Shown: piece after piece, positions 49,321 through 63,660 of the stretch
Layout of the letters: each line of letters opens with the position of its first letter
Numbering within the stretch: the stretch's first letter is position 1
From: Stercorarius parasiticus
Lineage: Eukaryota; Chordata; Aves; Charadriiformes; Stercorariidae
Direction of reading: 5' to 3'
Assembly (NCBI GenBank): GCA_013396915.1
Contig: VWZL01001969.1
Span: 806,001-870,000 of the forward strand
Length of the DNA stretch: 64,000 nucleotides
The notes under the pieces: model-generated
What the model was told of the DNA's origin: nothing
Databases searched by the model: none
Seen by the model: the letters and a program-made list of their open reading frames with translations, nothing else
Translations under genes and position numbers: made by a program

Positions 49321-52167
49321 TTGCCAAGAAACTTTTCTGATTTGAAAAAGGGTTTCATCTGATAGATAAGAGTCGAAATGTATAAAGAACTCACGTCTCC
49401 AGGTTCTGTTGCTTTCACACCACCCCTTAAAGCTAAATTCTGCCTTTCTATAATCCAAGCAAATCAGGGGAGAAAGAAAAGAAATTGTCAATTAATTTTG
49501 GATGCACAAGCTTGACAGTTGTTCAAAGGAGCTACTCCTGCTATTTTTACTAATCTCAAAATTCAACATGCGCTATGTGCAGCGTTATGAATCACTATGT
49601 TATTTTCTAAACCAGCTCAGATTTAATCATCACTTCACAAAACAGAAAAGTAACACGATGTTCTGGATCCTTCACCAGTATCTGTGGAAGTGGGCACGGC
49701 ACTAGAGGCACACACTATGTATGAGCTTTGAAGTGTGATTCAGGATCATAGCCTACGTGAAATAAAGTACAGAGTACAGTAGCCCTTGCCAACAAGAAGG
49801 TGAACCAAAACTTTCAGAAGATTAATAACTGTCAATGACCAAACTTCGTCATCTTTCCATCTGTCAAGTAGACAAAAGTTTGTGTCTGAATGGAGTAAGA
49901 AGGAAAAACACCTCTGTATTGCTGTTAGCCACTGAAAACAGCATCCAGCAGTATTTTTAGGCTTAGATTTTCAAACAGCCTATTGTACTCTCAAGTAGCC
50001 ATTTCCATATGGGAAATAGAATAAATAATAGTAATATAAAAATGCCCGTATCACATCATATTTTCTACTACCACAAAACAATAATTAAAGCTTTCAAAGT
50101 TATTAACAAATACTGAAGACAAACAGACCTCATTTTTTTTTTAATCAGAATAATACGATTAGTTTAATAAAAAGAAGTTAAATTCCAAAATGGCATACTT
50201 CTTCCAGGATGGAGACACCTTTGAAAACACCAGCCTTAACTTTCATTTTTGAGGACAAGAAAGTTATTGTAAGTCATAGGGAAAGTTAGGTACCACACAC
50301 TAAGGCATACACAGCAAAACAGACCACCTGCTTAATTCTTAGCACAGCCCCCCCAAAACCAAGCAGTCCTTAGAGAAAGCCCACACTTCAGAGATGTCAT
50401 CTGAACAGGACCTGCAGTGTAAATTGTGCTAGTCTCTTCTTTCAGCACTTTACAGGCACTGATCCACAACACCTTATGCTATTTTAATGGCATTTTCCCT
50501 GAACGGCTGTAGTGATGAGGGCAGGAGCAAAGGTAAAATGAACTGTTACAGCATTGTAGCCTTCTCCCGTAGCCTGTAATCTGAAGCACTTTTCTTACTG
50601 GGCAGTGCTAATGGGGTTTAGCAAGTCACTCTTTTTGAAACAGAAATAAAACATTGCTATTTCCATCTACTACCGGAAAAAGGCAACAGAGGGTATAAAA
50701 TCTTGACCTAGAAAGCAGAGCATGCCAGTGTACAACATGGAATTGAAACATGATGCTTCTTCCTATGGGTAAGAAAGTCAGTCTTACTGCGTACAAAAAA
50801 GAAAAAGCGCTTGTTTTTACTATTCTCTATGTAAAAAAAATTTAAAACCAAATAGCCAAATGCTTCTTCTCTGGTTCTCAGTGAACACCATTATATATCA
50901 AAGCTTATAAGCCTTTCAAAACGGAACTTAAATCGCACTTAAAAATGCCAGAATCTAAAATCAAAGAGTGTTTTTCTCATCATTTTCTCATCAGTCCCCA
51001 CTGCCCCACAGGCAGCGTTCCACTCTGTATCATTAGCACTTCAATGAAAAAATAATATAAATTTAATTTTTAGATATTCCATAAAATCATAGCCTGTTAT
51101 AAACCACAGGAATTCACTCAAATTTCAGAGTCTGAATTTGTTTTTCCATTTTTTTAAAACCCCGCTTCCAGATACTATAACACAATAGAATTGCTCCTGT
51201 ATAATCCTTCTTTGCTCTAACCTTTTGTCCTTCCAGAGAGCAAGAAGCAAAAAAAGCAATGTTTTTCTAAGTAGCCATTAGATTTCTCCTAAAATAAGAA
51301 TGGGAACAAATGAGGCAATACAGACATAAAGCACTGTTAAAATATAATTGTGGGGACATGAAGGGCTAGGTTTTGTTCTAACACCATCACTGAATCTGAA
51401 CACAGCAAAATTAACAAACAATTCACGAACAGAAAACTTTATTCAAGTCATAAAATTTCATCATAGCAACGAAAGACAGAAAACATTCCAAAAAGGCCGT
51501 ACAAGCCAAATGGAATGTTTTTAAAGGGGAAAAGCAAATACTCCTTGCAATTCTTAATGCTGTTAGCAAATGACATTCTGGACCTACTGAAGAAAGAGGA
51601 AGAATCCTACAAAAGCCTCCCTGGGGCCAGGGTTCTCATCCTTACCTCAAATTCTACAGTGTTATACCTATGGGTGACATGGAAGCATGAAGTTTTGATC
51701 CCATCCCACCCAACCTCAGCAGGAGGACTGAAGATGATCTAAAAAGGCAGAATTCTGAATGATCTTGATTTTTTTTTTAATAGATGAAGCTAAAAGGAGG
51801 AAATTCAACAAAACCATATGCAACTACATTTAAACCTCCTTCAAGATAGTATGTACATTCTTCGGTATTTCTGTGATTTCTATACCTATCCTAGCACTAC
51901 CATTTTTACCTAAAACTGGTGTAATTCTATACTATACTGTACACAATACCAACACTTGGAAAAATATTCTTTCCTGAAAATCTCAAAGCCTAAGACCATG
52001 ATCTTATTAAGGCTTATGAATACAATGTGAATAATCTCAATGAAAACAAAACAACTACATCAGTTATGTAAAGTTCTTATTTCTATTTAATTTCTAATTC
52101 TTCATCTTAAATTAGGATAACCAGAACAGAACGCAGCCCTCAAAATCCAAGTGCAATGTGGTGACAG

Positions 52168-52238
52168 AAAAATTAAGTGACCTATCAGCACCAGAACTAG
52201 AAACTGAATTCAGATTTTCTAGAGCCTATCATTTGCCT
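52168..52238 (-). mobile_element. MIR-like SINE core remnant
   Basis: AAAATTAAGTGACCTATCAG, CACCAGAACTAGAAACTGAA and TTCAGATTTTCTAGAGCCT follow the reversed MIR core (GTTAAGTGACTTGCCCAAGG, GGCAGAGCCGGGATTCGAAC, CCAGAGCC type). About 70 bp can be aligned by eye, with internal deletions. Confidence 0.55.
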
Positions 52239-53280
52239 AAGCTAAAACAATTAACTTACATGAAAGAAAAAAACCTGGACTTTACAAGGTTGTAAATGAA
52301 ACACAGGTAGTAAATGTATGCACTCCATCCTGTTAACTCTATTGTAGGGTCAGTATCTAGAGGCAAAGGGACAGAGGAGACGTTTGAGGAAACTGTACTG
52401 ATAACTTCTTAAACCACAGTAGCAAGATTCACAGAGCTTGATTGCTTCAGTGAAAGTCCCATCTCTAAAGCATGAACAAGTGCTCATGGGAAGTATCTTC
52501 ATAATTCATAAACTGCTTTCTTTGAAGCAGATTGATTCTTAGGTTCATTATTCTGCTGTTTCCAAACAGCTACAGTGCCGAGGGCATAGTGCTTGGTTTA
52601 CCCTCCATGCTTATTGGTTTCATGTTATTTTGTGGCTACCATGTAACAGTGAATTGGAAAACATAACTTAACTAACTCTTTTTTATATTTTTATTCTTTG
52701 CGTTTCGTGCACTTTTTTGCAAAGTCAAATTTTCCCAGCTATTGATCTCACCCTATGTCAAAGGATTTCTGTTGACTGCAGTGAAGATAATGAATACCAA
52801 TTATCTCCTAAACAGAACCCCTTTATCAACATCTGCTGACCCAGGATGTTGACTTCCCTTATCTTAATTTTTTCAGTATCACAAGACACATACTATAGCT
52901 CATGAATGTAAAAATTCAGTTTGCATTAAAGTTTATGCAAGTGAAATCAGAGCTGATACATTACTGTGAGGAGGAGAACTACGCATCATCATTAATGGGA
53001 TAAATTACATTAATTTCCCTGCATCTTACCTAACTCCCTAGTGAAATCATTGTATACACATACAGAAAGTTAGAATGTAGAAAACAGATTGTAAATGTTT
53101 AGCTCTAAAAGGTGTTCTTGCACCATGTAGTAACTAAGACTTTTTGCAGTTCCAGCTCACTGCAAATGTGAAAGCCCAGGCCACCAAGAAAGGAAAAGCA
53201 CACAATTTGCATTCATTCCTAACTGGACCCCAGAGATGGACACATTCAAACTGAAGATCAAATCTGCTGCTTTTTGGAAT

Positions 53281-53312
53281 AAAACTGCTGTCTAACTGCA
53301 AAACTGCTGTCA
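53281..53312 (+). repeat. Two-copy tandem repeat, ~19 bp
   Basis: AAAACTGCTGTCTAACTGC is followed by a second AAAACTGCTGTC. A local duplication in intron sequence. Confidence 0.7.
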
Positions 53313-55602
53313 AGCACAGGTAGCAGTATCACTTCTTAAACTACAGTTAACTGTGAAATATATCACTTGGATGATAGTTAAATAGATTCATTACAAGCAA
53401 AGGTCAGGTCCTCATGTGTCCTCTACTTTTGATGACTAACCTATTTATACTTGCATGAGAAATTCTGAGGAAAAAAAAAGGCATAGCTGAACACCACAAG
53501 CATCAGCAAATGCAATTCTTTACCTTCAAAAGTGCCTTTCTCCAAAGATTTCTGAGTGTTTCAAAAACTGACAGTCTGGGACACTCTCCTTCTGAATTAA
53601 ATCAGTTTTGTATCATTATTTGCCATAAGCAACCTTGCTCACTGTGCCAAACAGCAAGGGAATGGACTGTAGTGCACAAGGGTGCAAGCCTGGTTTCATA
53701 ACCCTCGTTCCTTAGCTACACCAACTCTCTTGAGAGTTCACTTTGTCTGAAACTGAGAACACATTTTCAGAAACACTGCTTTCATGCAATGCAATTCCTT
53801 ATTACATAGTACTTAGCAAGACACCACACAGTTTGTGCTCTTGCTTTAAATCACAGTATTTGCATGCTTATGTTTACACATTCACATTACATTTCCAAAC
53901 CAATTTGTTAGTCGTGCAGCTTCTTTGCAATGCAATTGTGCAATTTGTTTTCCCATATGCCCTCTATCATGTAGGACAGGATGCCTGAATATCACCTCCT
54001 TGTTTATAAAGTGGTGTGCTGCCTAGTTTGGCAGGTTTTACCCTGGATGATCCACTTCAGAGTCTGTTTCCATATTGACATCATTGGATTCCATTCCTCC
54101 TTTCCAACTGGAAGCATGTTTGCTTTCTTGAATTATGTGAAAGTCATGGAAATCCTCAGGTCCACCTACGTTTTTAAGACAGCCATTAAAAGAAAGGCTG
54201 ATTGTGCTACCTCAGTACACTACCACAGTAAAAGCAAGAACACCCAAGGGGAATGCAAAAACCAAGAAACCCCCATCTTTAAAAGCACTCAAGTGATCTG
54301 CCTGTATGATAATTAGACAAGCCTTTGGCTTTCCCTCATTCCAGCGACATCAAGCATTGCCAACGCACACGAGAACAGTGAAGACACTGGGACCGAAAGC
54401 AGCTCCGTAAACAAAGTCTGTTTCAAAGACCTGACAACCACAACTTGTGACACACAAGACACCGAAACTTTCTCAGGACTGACCTGTGGACCCAGAAGAT
54501 TCACTCTTACCACGTAAACTTCTATCCCTAAGAACTCCTCTGTATGTTTTCCCTAATTCCTATCTGTATCCTCAAACGCTTACTATGCCATATGAGGCTG
54601 CAATAGCTGTGAAGATTAGGCAAGACAATAATTCTTTTGTAGCTCTTCCTCAAACCACCTACCCAAAGATCCTCTCCATGCCAGGCATTGAAATGACAAG
54701 TATAACAGGTTCAAAAAAGAATACATCATCACAGTGTACCTTGTACACTCAATAAGTGATGTGCTTTTGATCATGAAAAATGGATGTCATCAGTGATACG
54801 ACTGTCTGTCTTAATTTTTAAACAAACTTAACACAGTATTTGGGGTGCTTTTTTTGTTTTGTTTAAATCAGTACCATATTTAGCAAACCCTTTCTCCTGT
54901 ACTACAGAAGCTTGCACATTATTTTGTCTTGTTTTTTCTAGAGCAAAATCTAGCAAGGTTTTTTTCCGCTCAGCAGAAAACTGCATTGCAGCAGGAAGCC
55001 TATGCAGAAAATGCATACAGTACATACCAAGAGCAACAAATCACCAGCTCCACTGAACTCCAGCGTGCTTAACAGTCACTGCAAAACAGCATTTATTTCA
55101 CAGTGAACTCTGAGGATACCAGGAGGAAATATAAAGTGAAATTTAATATACAGAAAGTTGTTTATTATGGTTGTGAGACAACATGGCAAGACTGGCTTCT
55201 CCATTCTAAAATAGGTGGATACAAACTCTCAACCACCTAAGAAAACCATCAGGGACACCATTCTGGTTGACAGTATGAATGTTCACGATGCCTTAGCCTT
55301 CATAAATGGATTCTTGCTTAGTTTTTCAGCTACAAGGATTAGGGAAACATCCTCCAACACCATAGCAATCTTCAGGGATGTACAAGCTCTAGCTAGTCTG
55401 ACCCATTAGACTCCCATTTCACTTCCCGGTGTTATGCCCTGAAAAATATTCACAGCTCGCTCACAAATTATCAGTAGATTCCTACAGAGTAGTAAATGCA
55501 GTGACCAATCTGTCCACGTACTTGGTGAAAGATGTAACTTACCTAATTTTAGAAGGCCACATCTGAGCCAGCCAAACTCCAAATGCCTGTTCAACTCCTC
55601 GC

Positions 55603-55617
55603 AAAAAAAAAAAAAAA
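55603..55617 (+). repeat. Poly(A) run, 15 nt
   Basis: Fifteen A residues after CTCCTCGC, followed by GTGAAGAAGAATAAAGGAG. No known element is recognisable upstream. Confidence 0.85.
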
Positions 55618-56264
55618 GTGAAGAAGAATAAAGGAGAAAACATTTGGTAACCTCATGGAATCCAACTGCACTTCTGATACAGCTTTCAAACCTTACTTTT
55701 GAAGCATGGACTGCTGAGCTTCATTACAAAAACCTCCTATTTTCAAAACCTCAGGCTCAGATTTTTCCAAAAAAAGTAAAAGTATGTGCAAGAAACCTAG
55801 CATAGTCCTGCAAAAAATAACATCAGACTTGTGCTGACATGAAAAGTTGCACTGAACATCGGGTCAAACACACAGCTAAAAAAAAGAGGTTCTTTCTTGA
55901 AAATCAAGACCTCACTAACGTGTTCCTGACAACTCTCAACGGTTAAAGCCATCTTACTTGCTGCTCAAAGACACTTGAAAATATTTTCAACTGCCACACT
56001 CCATTAGGATCTCTTCCTTCATCTCAAAATCTTCATGCACTTAATATTCAAGGCAGGTTATTTCCTAGAATTCTCCTGTCTTTTTTTATTTCTCAATGGT
56101 ACTCATTTGACAGCAGTTTTAAGTTGTAGAAGCTCTTTCCAGCATCTATCTGACCAATGAAAATGGTTACTCAAAGAAACAAAAGAAACACCAGTCTCCC
56201 AGCACTGCAAAACAAATCTTAATAGTGTTCACCTTTCCCTACCACCTATGAAAGGAGGGGGGGG

Positions 56265-56265
56265 N
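56265..56265. other. Ambiguous base (N) after a G run
   Basis: One unresolved base follows eight G residues (56257-56264). It is best explained as a sequencing or consensus problem at a homopolymer, not a scaffold gap. Confidence 0.95.
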
Positions 56266-59200
56266 AGTCCCTAAGTACTTCACTTCATGAACCTCGAGAG
56301 GCACTGCACAACGTGATGCTATTTCACCAAGTCACCACCATACACAACTCACAATCCTGTCCTCTTACTATTAGTTGTCTAGCAGGGCCTCTACTCTGTT
56401 CCAGGTCAGCAGCAGGGGGGCTAACTGCATCGCCAAAATACAAATAAGAGTAACACCATGTTCCTCAAAACCCACCAACCCAAAGCACATCACTCAACTG
56501 TGAAGTTACTACTGCCCAGGCAACAAAAAGTCAAATACATCTGAGTACGTTCAATCACAAGCATTACAGCACTAAGAATTCTGTGACTCTGAAAGAGCTT
56601 TCACAAGGTAAACCCAACAAATGATGGAGATTATTCCACAAATCAGTAGGTCTAGTACTGAGACAAAGTAGCCTGCAACACCTGCCTAGAACTGTACATA
56701 TAAAATTCAGAGCATGTTGTCACTATGGAAGATTTAGGACACACATAAACCAGTCAACTACTATATAGCAAAACACTCCAGTTTTTTGGCAGAAAATTCA
56801 GTTACTTTTTCATGTATCAAAACCTGATGTGTGCAGATGGAGAACACGCTTACGGAAGTAAAATCCTTCTCCCAAGGCTACAAAGAAAGCTTGGACTATG
56901 CCCAGGATTGGAATAGCCCCTGGAGCAAATTCTTGGCCCAGTCTCTGTGAACCCAGCAGTTAGCGTTAATTCACCTTTTTTCCTCAGCATTTAAAAATGC
57001 TTGTGAAAGTTCAAACAGGCTGCCTTAAACAAATACTGTCTCACAAAAATGAGACACAAAACAAGAAAATGCTAAAAAGAGATACAAGTCTGAAAACACC
57101 TCATCTAGTCTAAGTTCATCATTTGCCATAAGCTTTAGGGACAGATGCTTGTCTGTTTCAAATTGAAATAAACCCATGGAAGTCAACAAATCTATGTACT
57201 CCAACTGAAGATCTGTCCCTATAAATTAGTTTAAGTGTATTTAGATTTCAAGCCTAAAGATTCCATAAGCCATTAAACATTGCTTGCAACATTATCCCTT
57301 AAATCCAAGCCTTGTTTGCATCCACCTGATGCTTCTCAGCAGGGCAGCGTACACAGAATAACCCAATGAGCATCTCTTAGTGGGAGTAGCGGGAAATCTC
57401 CCTTTTAGCAGAGTTTGCTCGAGTGTGTTCACCAGGATTCAAAATAAAAAAATTGGATCATTTTGCTGCCCACATCTCAGTATCAGATTTTTTTGGGGTT
57501 GTTTTTGTTCGTCGTTGTTTTGTGGATTTTTTTTTTAAAACATGCACAAGCAGTAACTACAAGTTTCCCACAATCGGAACTCACATGGCAAAAGCCACGT
57601 AACTATGAATTTTACCTCCTTAACTAACAATCTGTACAAATTAATTTGCTGACTTTTTTTTTCATGGCTAGAGAGAGAATTGTTAAACAATCTCTCTTTT
57701 TCTTGTTGCAGCTAATTACACACAGAAATATCGAGTCACGCTAAATAAAAAGGAGACACAGTCTATTACTAGTTTCTAATGTGCCACAAAGATAAGCAAA
57801 CGAATTGGCTCTTTTGGGTACTATTAGTTCCACATACTTAGACATTATAGTCTGATATATGTTACCCGCAGCAGCAAGTCAGAGAATAGTGATGTCTGTC
57901 AAGTCAGGAGGTAGATAATAGTCCTCCAGCCATACATATAGCCCTCATTTGGTCTCTTACAAAACAACCAGCTAAGATTGATGCCTTTCATCTGTCTTTC
58001 TGTGTCCCTAGCAGCATGCACTTACACGCATATGAATTGATCAACATAAAACAATGCTAGTACCGGCTGTCTTACTTTTTTTTTTTGTGCTGTTTAGCAG
58101 TTTTCTCATAACTCCATGTAGTTAGGAAGTGATCTGCCACCAGTGCAATCACTATCTGTTTCGTCACTAGCCTCCATGATGCTAGCCAGGTCTGATGCTA
58201 GTTACTTGGCTCTGCCCTATGTTTTCCATGGAACTACTAGAAACGTTTTTCTAGGATTAACTCAATTCACACTAAATGTGAATTTAACTGTTCCAAGCAT
58301 CAAAAATCTGTTATTAAATATCTGAAGCCATTTGTTTCTCTGAAACAGCATTCTTACCATGGAAGGATCACAAATCATTCTTTTTATCACGGTAAAGTAA
58401 GCTATGTGGTTTCCACAGAATACTATATCTAACGAACTCCTTTCTAATTTGAAATTCAGCATTTCAAGTATATCTTAACCTGTCTATCAGGCCTACCAGA
58501 ACAGGAACGCATGGAGCTACTTCTATTTTCCCCAGCTACACATCCTGGCACTGCAGGCTGCATTTCCATTCTATTAAATCTCCCACTGAACAATAATAAA
58601 TCTTTCCTCTAAAACTTGAGATTTTTCTTTTCAGAGCCTGGGGAAATACTGTCATTCTTTGGCCATTGAAATGTTTCATTAAAAAATGTGATATGAGGAC
58701 AATGCACTTGGAGGTATTTTTTCTTCACCTTGATATATTGAAAAGATACATTATACTTAACGGTTCCTTGATGCATAATCTTTTAAGAGCAGAAGATAAA
58801 CAGTCTTCATATCTGATGAGAAATCTGCATTTAGGATTCAGCTGTGAATCCTGTTCTGCGTTAAATCTTACTCATGTTCTCAGCATCACACCTAGCATGA
58901 AAATGGCCCTGAGATCTCTGCAGAAAGGCAGAGTTCGGGGTGCAAGCACCAAAAGCCACTTATTCTGCAGTAGTTCCTGGAAGGCAGATGCCTTTTGTCT
59001 ATTTTTACAGTATTTGTCAGACTATCCCCCTTCCTCTGCAGTTTTTCTGTCTAGCAAAAATACCAGCTGGTTATTTCTGGTCACTCTTCTTTGACTAAGC
59101 ACTGACTAATCTGCTTCTTCTAACTCTGAAGCAAAGCTTATCTGACCCTTTTTCTGCACATCCAGAGAATAAAAGAATGGTAATGGGTCATACACGAAAG

Positions 59201-61562
59201 TCCGAAGAGATACTTAAAAGCTCTTTATGGTTCTCTGGAGAAGGCTGGTTTGCAAATGAAGGTTATTGTCTATTAAAAATTATCTTGCCTCCTCCAATAT
59301 TCAGACTTTCGGTCTCAGTTTTTACCAAAGACTTACAACAATCTTTATTTGAACATAATTAATTTGACCAGGTTGCACTACCCTTTAAATACAATGTATC
59401 AAAGTTTTCCAATCGTTCAACCTGAAAGACTTGACCAACTGACACTACAGTTGCTTGACAGGATATCAAAATCTATGAATGCAAAACAGAGATCTGTAGA
59501 CCCTTATCATTCAAGTACCATCCCCTCCATGAGAAAAAAAAACAACCAAACAACCCAACCTCACCAAACAAAGAACCCCGCCATATTTTTACATATTTTT
59601 ATTTTAGACTAGTATTTCTGTTAATATTTTCAGTAAAGTACAGTAACAGATTGATCAAACCACACACCCGCATTGTTTACAATGCGTCAGAAATGCCCAC
59701 CACTACAGTGGACAAGCACAGCTGTTTAACAGAGCGTAACAGGGTTCTAGTACAGTGTATCACCTACAATGATAAATAATGATTTTTTCAAATTAAATAG
59801 TAGATTAATTTATCAAACTGGATTTTTCACAAGATCAGTATTAACTTGTCTTTTCTCAAAAAGTGTCATAGCATGTAACAAATAGGAGTATCTAGGACAT
59901 AAGTCTAATGCTCTTTTTGGTCGTATTTTCAGAAACAAGTGTGTCCTTCAGTTAATACTGGATTCTTAGCCTCAGAAGGGGCAGTGCCACCTATTCAAAC
60001 AACGTCACCCTCTGTTCTAATAGATTTTCTCTGCTACCACTCTGTATATAGCCACAGACTCTCAGATGCTCCCATTTCTCATCTAGCACTACCATTGCTT
60101 CACCAGTGTTGGCACGTGTGTCAGGCAACCAAAAGTATGTTTCACTGCAACATGGTATAGACTCGCTAGGAGTTATACTGCATTGTAAAGCAGCAGATAT
60201 TATTTATGTGATTATTCCACTGTTATTAAGTTCCTCCTATAGTGCAGGCATACCAAAACAAGATGAGTCAACTGCAAATAGAATTCTGTACTGTAAAAGC
60301 ATTAAAATATAATAAACTTCGACTTTCAGTGAAAAGAACTCAAACACTGCTACTGAAAAATCGCAGAGAGTAAGCACGAAGAAATAGACACCAAGCACTA
60401 TCAACCTCCCCAGTAAAGCAAAAGTTATAAATGTTATTAAAATTAAGTCAGGTACAAGTTTACATTTTTTTGTTTACATTTTGTTGTCTGTTAAGTTATA
60501 ACACATGAATATTTTAAAATTTCTGGCAGAAGAAAATCTAAAGAAAGCTGTGTTCTGATTTTCATCACTTTCACTGCTGCCTGAGGAGTTTGGTTTAATT
60601 CAGTACTGCTTCACAGCCTCAAAAACTTCAAACAATAAAGTGATACTGTACAATGAATATTAAACATCCGTTTTCTTTCATTAGTCTTAATTTTCAGCTC
60701 CAGATACAAAGAATTACAAGTTCATCTCTGCCAATAAGCAAAGAAGCACGTTTTTACATTGGTAGAGCAGAGAAAAAATTACCTCATGATCTATGAAAAT
60801 CAAATTCTACTGGTATATCAGGTATGCATAAAGAGATCTGTTAACACATTCGTGCCTGTGCACAAGAGGTAAGCCTGCAACAGCTGAGGTACTACTTTGT
60901 GGAACTGATACTACAGCGATTGATTGAAAATAGATTTGACTTTTAAGACTGCAGTGATGTTCCTCCATAGGACAGATATCCATCCACTTACCTACGTGAT
61001 ATACCAAATAAAGCAAGAGCAGCAATTCAGACTTGTATTAGAAGATCATTTGAATTCAATTTTATACAGAAAAAGACACACTTTTTTTATGGACAACAGT
61101 TAATACCAATTACATGCAATAAACCTAATATTCCTTTCTTTTCTAACTATTTTTGTCGACATTTAGCCAAGATACAAATTTTTCATCCACTACAGGGTAG
61201 GGATGGCTGTAGGGCGTATCATTCCCACACCACCCAATTACTGCCAAGTTGTGTGCCTATAATCCTCACCATTAAGTTCTTCTTTGCCCATAGGCAAAAT
61301 TCACCCTCTATCTACATCTGTCTCTAACGGCACAGCATAACTCTCTCAGGGGTATGAGCAGGATCCATGACACCAGCCCAATTACTTAACACTGCCTAGT
61401 TATTTACCTTACTTATTTGTATATTGTACCTTACAACACAACTGTATTGTCATAGCTGGAACCTCTGAATCATCAAACACAAAGCTGCCTTTAATGGAAT
61501 CCTAGCAGAGATCTGATGGCAAAATTGAAGACCAGATTTCAAATGTCTAAAATCTCCAGCTA

Positions 61563-61636
61563 TAAAATAAATATAATATATATTAGAATATGTATACTAT
61601 GTATTCTTTATATGGTATAAAATGTAATATAATACA
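61563..61636 (+). repeat. AT-rich low-complexity tract
   Basis: TAAAATAAATATAATATATA, TTAGAATATGTATACTATG and similar A/T-rich sequence with partial TATA/ATAT periodicity. No gene-like content. Confidence 0.8.
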
Positions 61637-63660
61637 GATGTTAATTCATTTAAAGGGCGTTACTGTTCTTACTGGTCTAGATATTGCACAGACTTAACAC
61701 ACTTGCTCGTTCCTCATTCTACAGTGCTAGTTCTCCCTCAATATCAGCATCCTATTTTAATTTCAAAATTCTTTGGGATGATCTTCTCTCATGAGAAGGG
61801 AATCAATACTTAGCAGAAGGAATGATTAAATTCCTATTTTCTAATGCAAAAATACAACAGGCTCGTATGTTTTAAAGGTTAGCATTTAAATATAAACTCA
61901 GATGTTTTAATAAACTTCCATCAGAGCAATAATTTTTTAAATTGTTTACTGTTCCAATACATAGACAGAGACCATTATATAGCCTGTTCTGGATTTCACA
62001 GACTTTTATCATCATTTTGCCTGCCAACTAAGGGAAAGACTTCATGACGTGTGAAGCACTGCAGATTTTAGACCTATACTTCTGTTCAACAGCTATCAGT
62101 CTTGAACTTGACATCCATATGCTATTTTCTCCTCCCAAGAAAGTCACTTACAGTTTTGTATGCCTAAAAAAAGACAGGCCCTTACTGGCCTCTCATTTCC
62201 TTTTCAGTGAATGAAAATTGCATTTTGCTGTTGCTGAGTACAGACTGACCTATACAAAAGGCTATCTTTTGCCAGTGCTGCACAGGCAATGGATTTTTTT
62301 TGTCCTTTAGATGTTATGTATAAAATGGTTAGGACCAAACTCTGTTTTATACCGTAGTGATGGAGCTGTAACGAGGACAATAGGGTTGCACAGGTGTCAC
62401 CAGTATCAGAACTTTACTGTGGGAATTTATGTTCTATATTTCATTAACACTTCTGTGAGACTACAGCCCTGAAGCATCTGTCTTTTTGTAACTGATGTAA
62501 TTAAATGCCCTGAGAATTATGTAAAATTAGGGATCTTCATACTAACACAAAGCAGTTCTATTCTGTATTTACTTGGGTTTAAGGGTCTGCATGATATTGT
62601 GACTTGAAATGTAACTTTCTGAATAAATGTAATGTGCTCTACTGCAAAAAAAACCCCACAAACCTCTCAGGTCTTTAGGAGTGAAAAACACAATTCTGCA
62701 TAGCTCCTGCAAGAGAAAACACAAAAACCAAGACTTTTCATGTGGTCAGTGATCCTGGAGAGTTCTGTTTAGGTACCCAGCTGAGACACTCTAAAACAGG
62801 CCCGAATTCTGAATGACCATCATTTGTCTGAAATTCAGTGACCTTTAAAGAATGTTGAATTGGATATCCAAACTAAGAGTCTCAGAACCATAAACCTTCA
62901 CCTATATTCTTTATCAGTAGTAGTAGTATTATACAAAGCTGCGCCCAGGACATACAAAGTACTGTGCAAACATAACAGAAAAGTTGCATATATTTAATTT
63001 TTCATGCAAGAATAGGAATGGATCACTGGGAAAATGATATATCCATCAATAAATTAATATAGTCACTCCCCAAATCCCTTGTCCGAGTAGTATGCCTAAA
63101 ATGAGGAGTGACAGATTACATCAATACATCCACATCCACGCATCTAGAGGATAACACCTTCAGCTGCTCAATGTCTGTCCCATATAACTCCATTTGCAGT
63201 GCACCAGAGTAGCATAATAGGGTAGGAGAATAAGCAGTTATGTCCTATAGCTAACCAAAATGAGATTTTATGGCTCAATTTAGTCATTCCAATGAAGAAA
63301 GTGGACCTGGATCCATACTTTCTGAGGCTTTTTGGCATTTGGATCTGTCTGTTAGAGAATCTGAACAGGGATGAAGCTTTAATCTGAAAGCAAGCTCTAC
63401 CCTGAAATTTTTAAGTGTATGGACCATGCATTTCAAACAAAATGCCTCTCTAATCCCAGTATGTGGAAACTCACTTTAACAAGTCATTTTTCAGTAACTC
63501 ATTTTGAAACACAGATGATTTTGTATACAAAATCAGAGTGTCGGTTTCTTTGCATTTACTTGTAATATCTTATCCATGGGCCAATAGCTAAGCCTATAAA
63601 ATACTCCCACTTACAGAATTGTATCTACTAAGTTTCCATCCGAGATACTATACAGATTAA

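Larger units (their letters stand above)
42502..52167. other. Intron sequence without recognisable genes
   Basis: Just downstream of the long CR1, 42600-43190 is GC-richer and open for 119 codons on the minus strand (42931-43290), but unrecognised. The rest is AT-rich; around 45940-48750 almost no frame exceeds 60 codons. A CCTGAAGTCAATAATTGCTG segment near 48310 resembles the amniote relic noted elsewhere. Confidence 0.55.
52239..63660. other. Intron sequence without recognisable genes
   Basis: The largest frames are 58666-59094 (142 codons, plus) and 53981-54316 (111 codons, plus). Neither shows a known domain or exon-like context. Between 55600 and 58140 no frame reaches 60 codons. Low-complexity tracts and the single N are listed separately. 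Confidence 0.55.

Noticed and set aside
54240..54290. Minus-strand VSWF-like string, considered as the missing TMEM163 first-helix exon
   Set aside because: Only four residues match; surrounding codons, phase and splice sites do not fit TMEM163.
53981..54316. 111-codon plus-strand frame with Lys-rich C-terminal half
   Set aside because: Translation resembles no protein I know and is opposite in strand to the only supported gene.
58666..59094. 142-codon plus-strand open frame
   Set aside because: No known domain, no splice or promoter context, and within chance length for the window.
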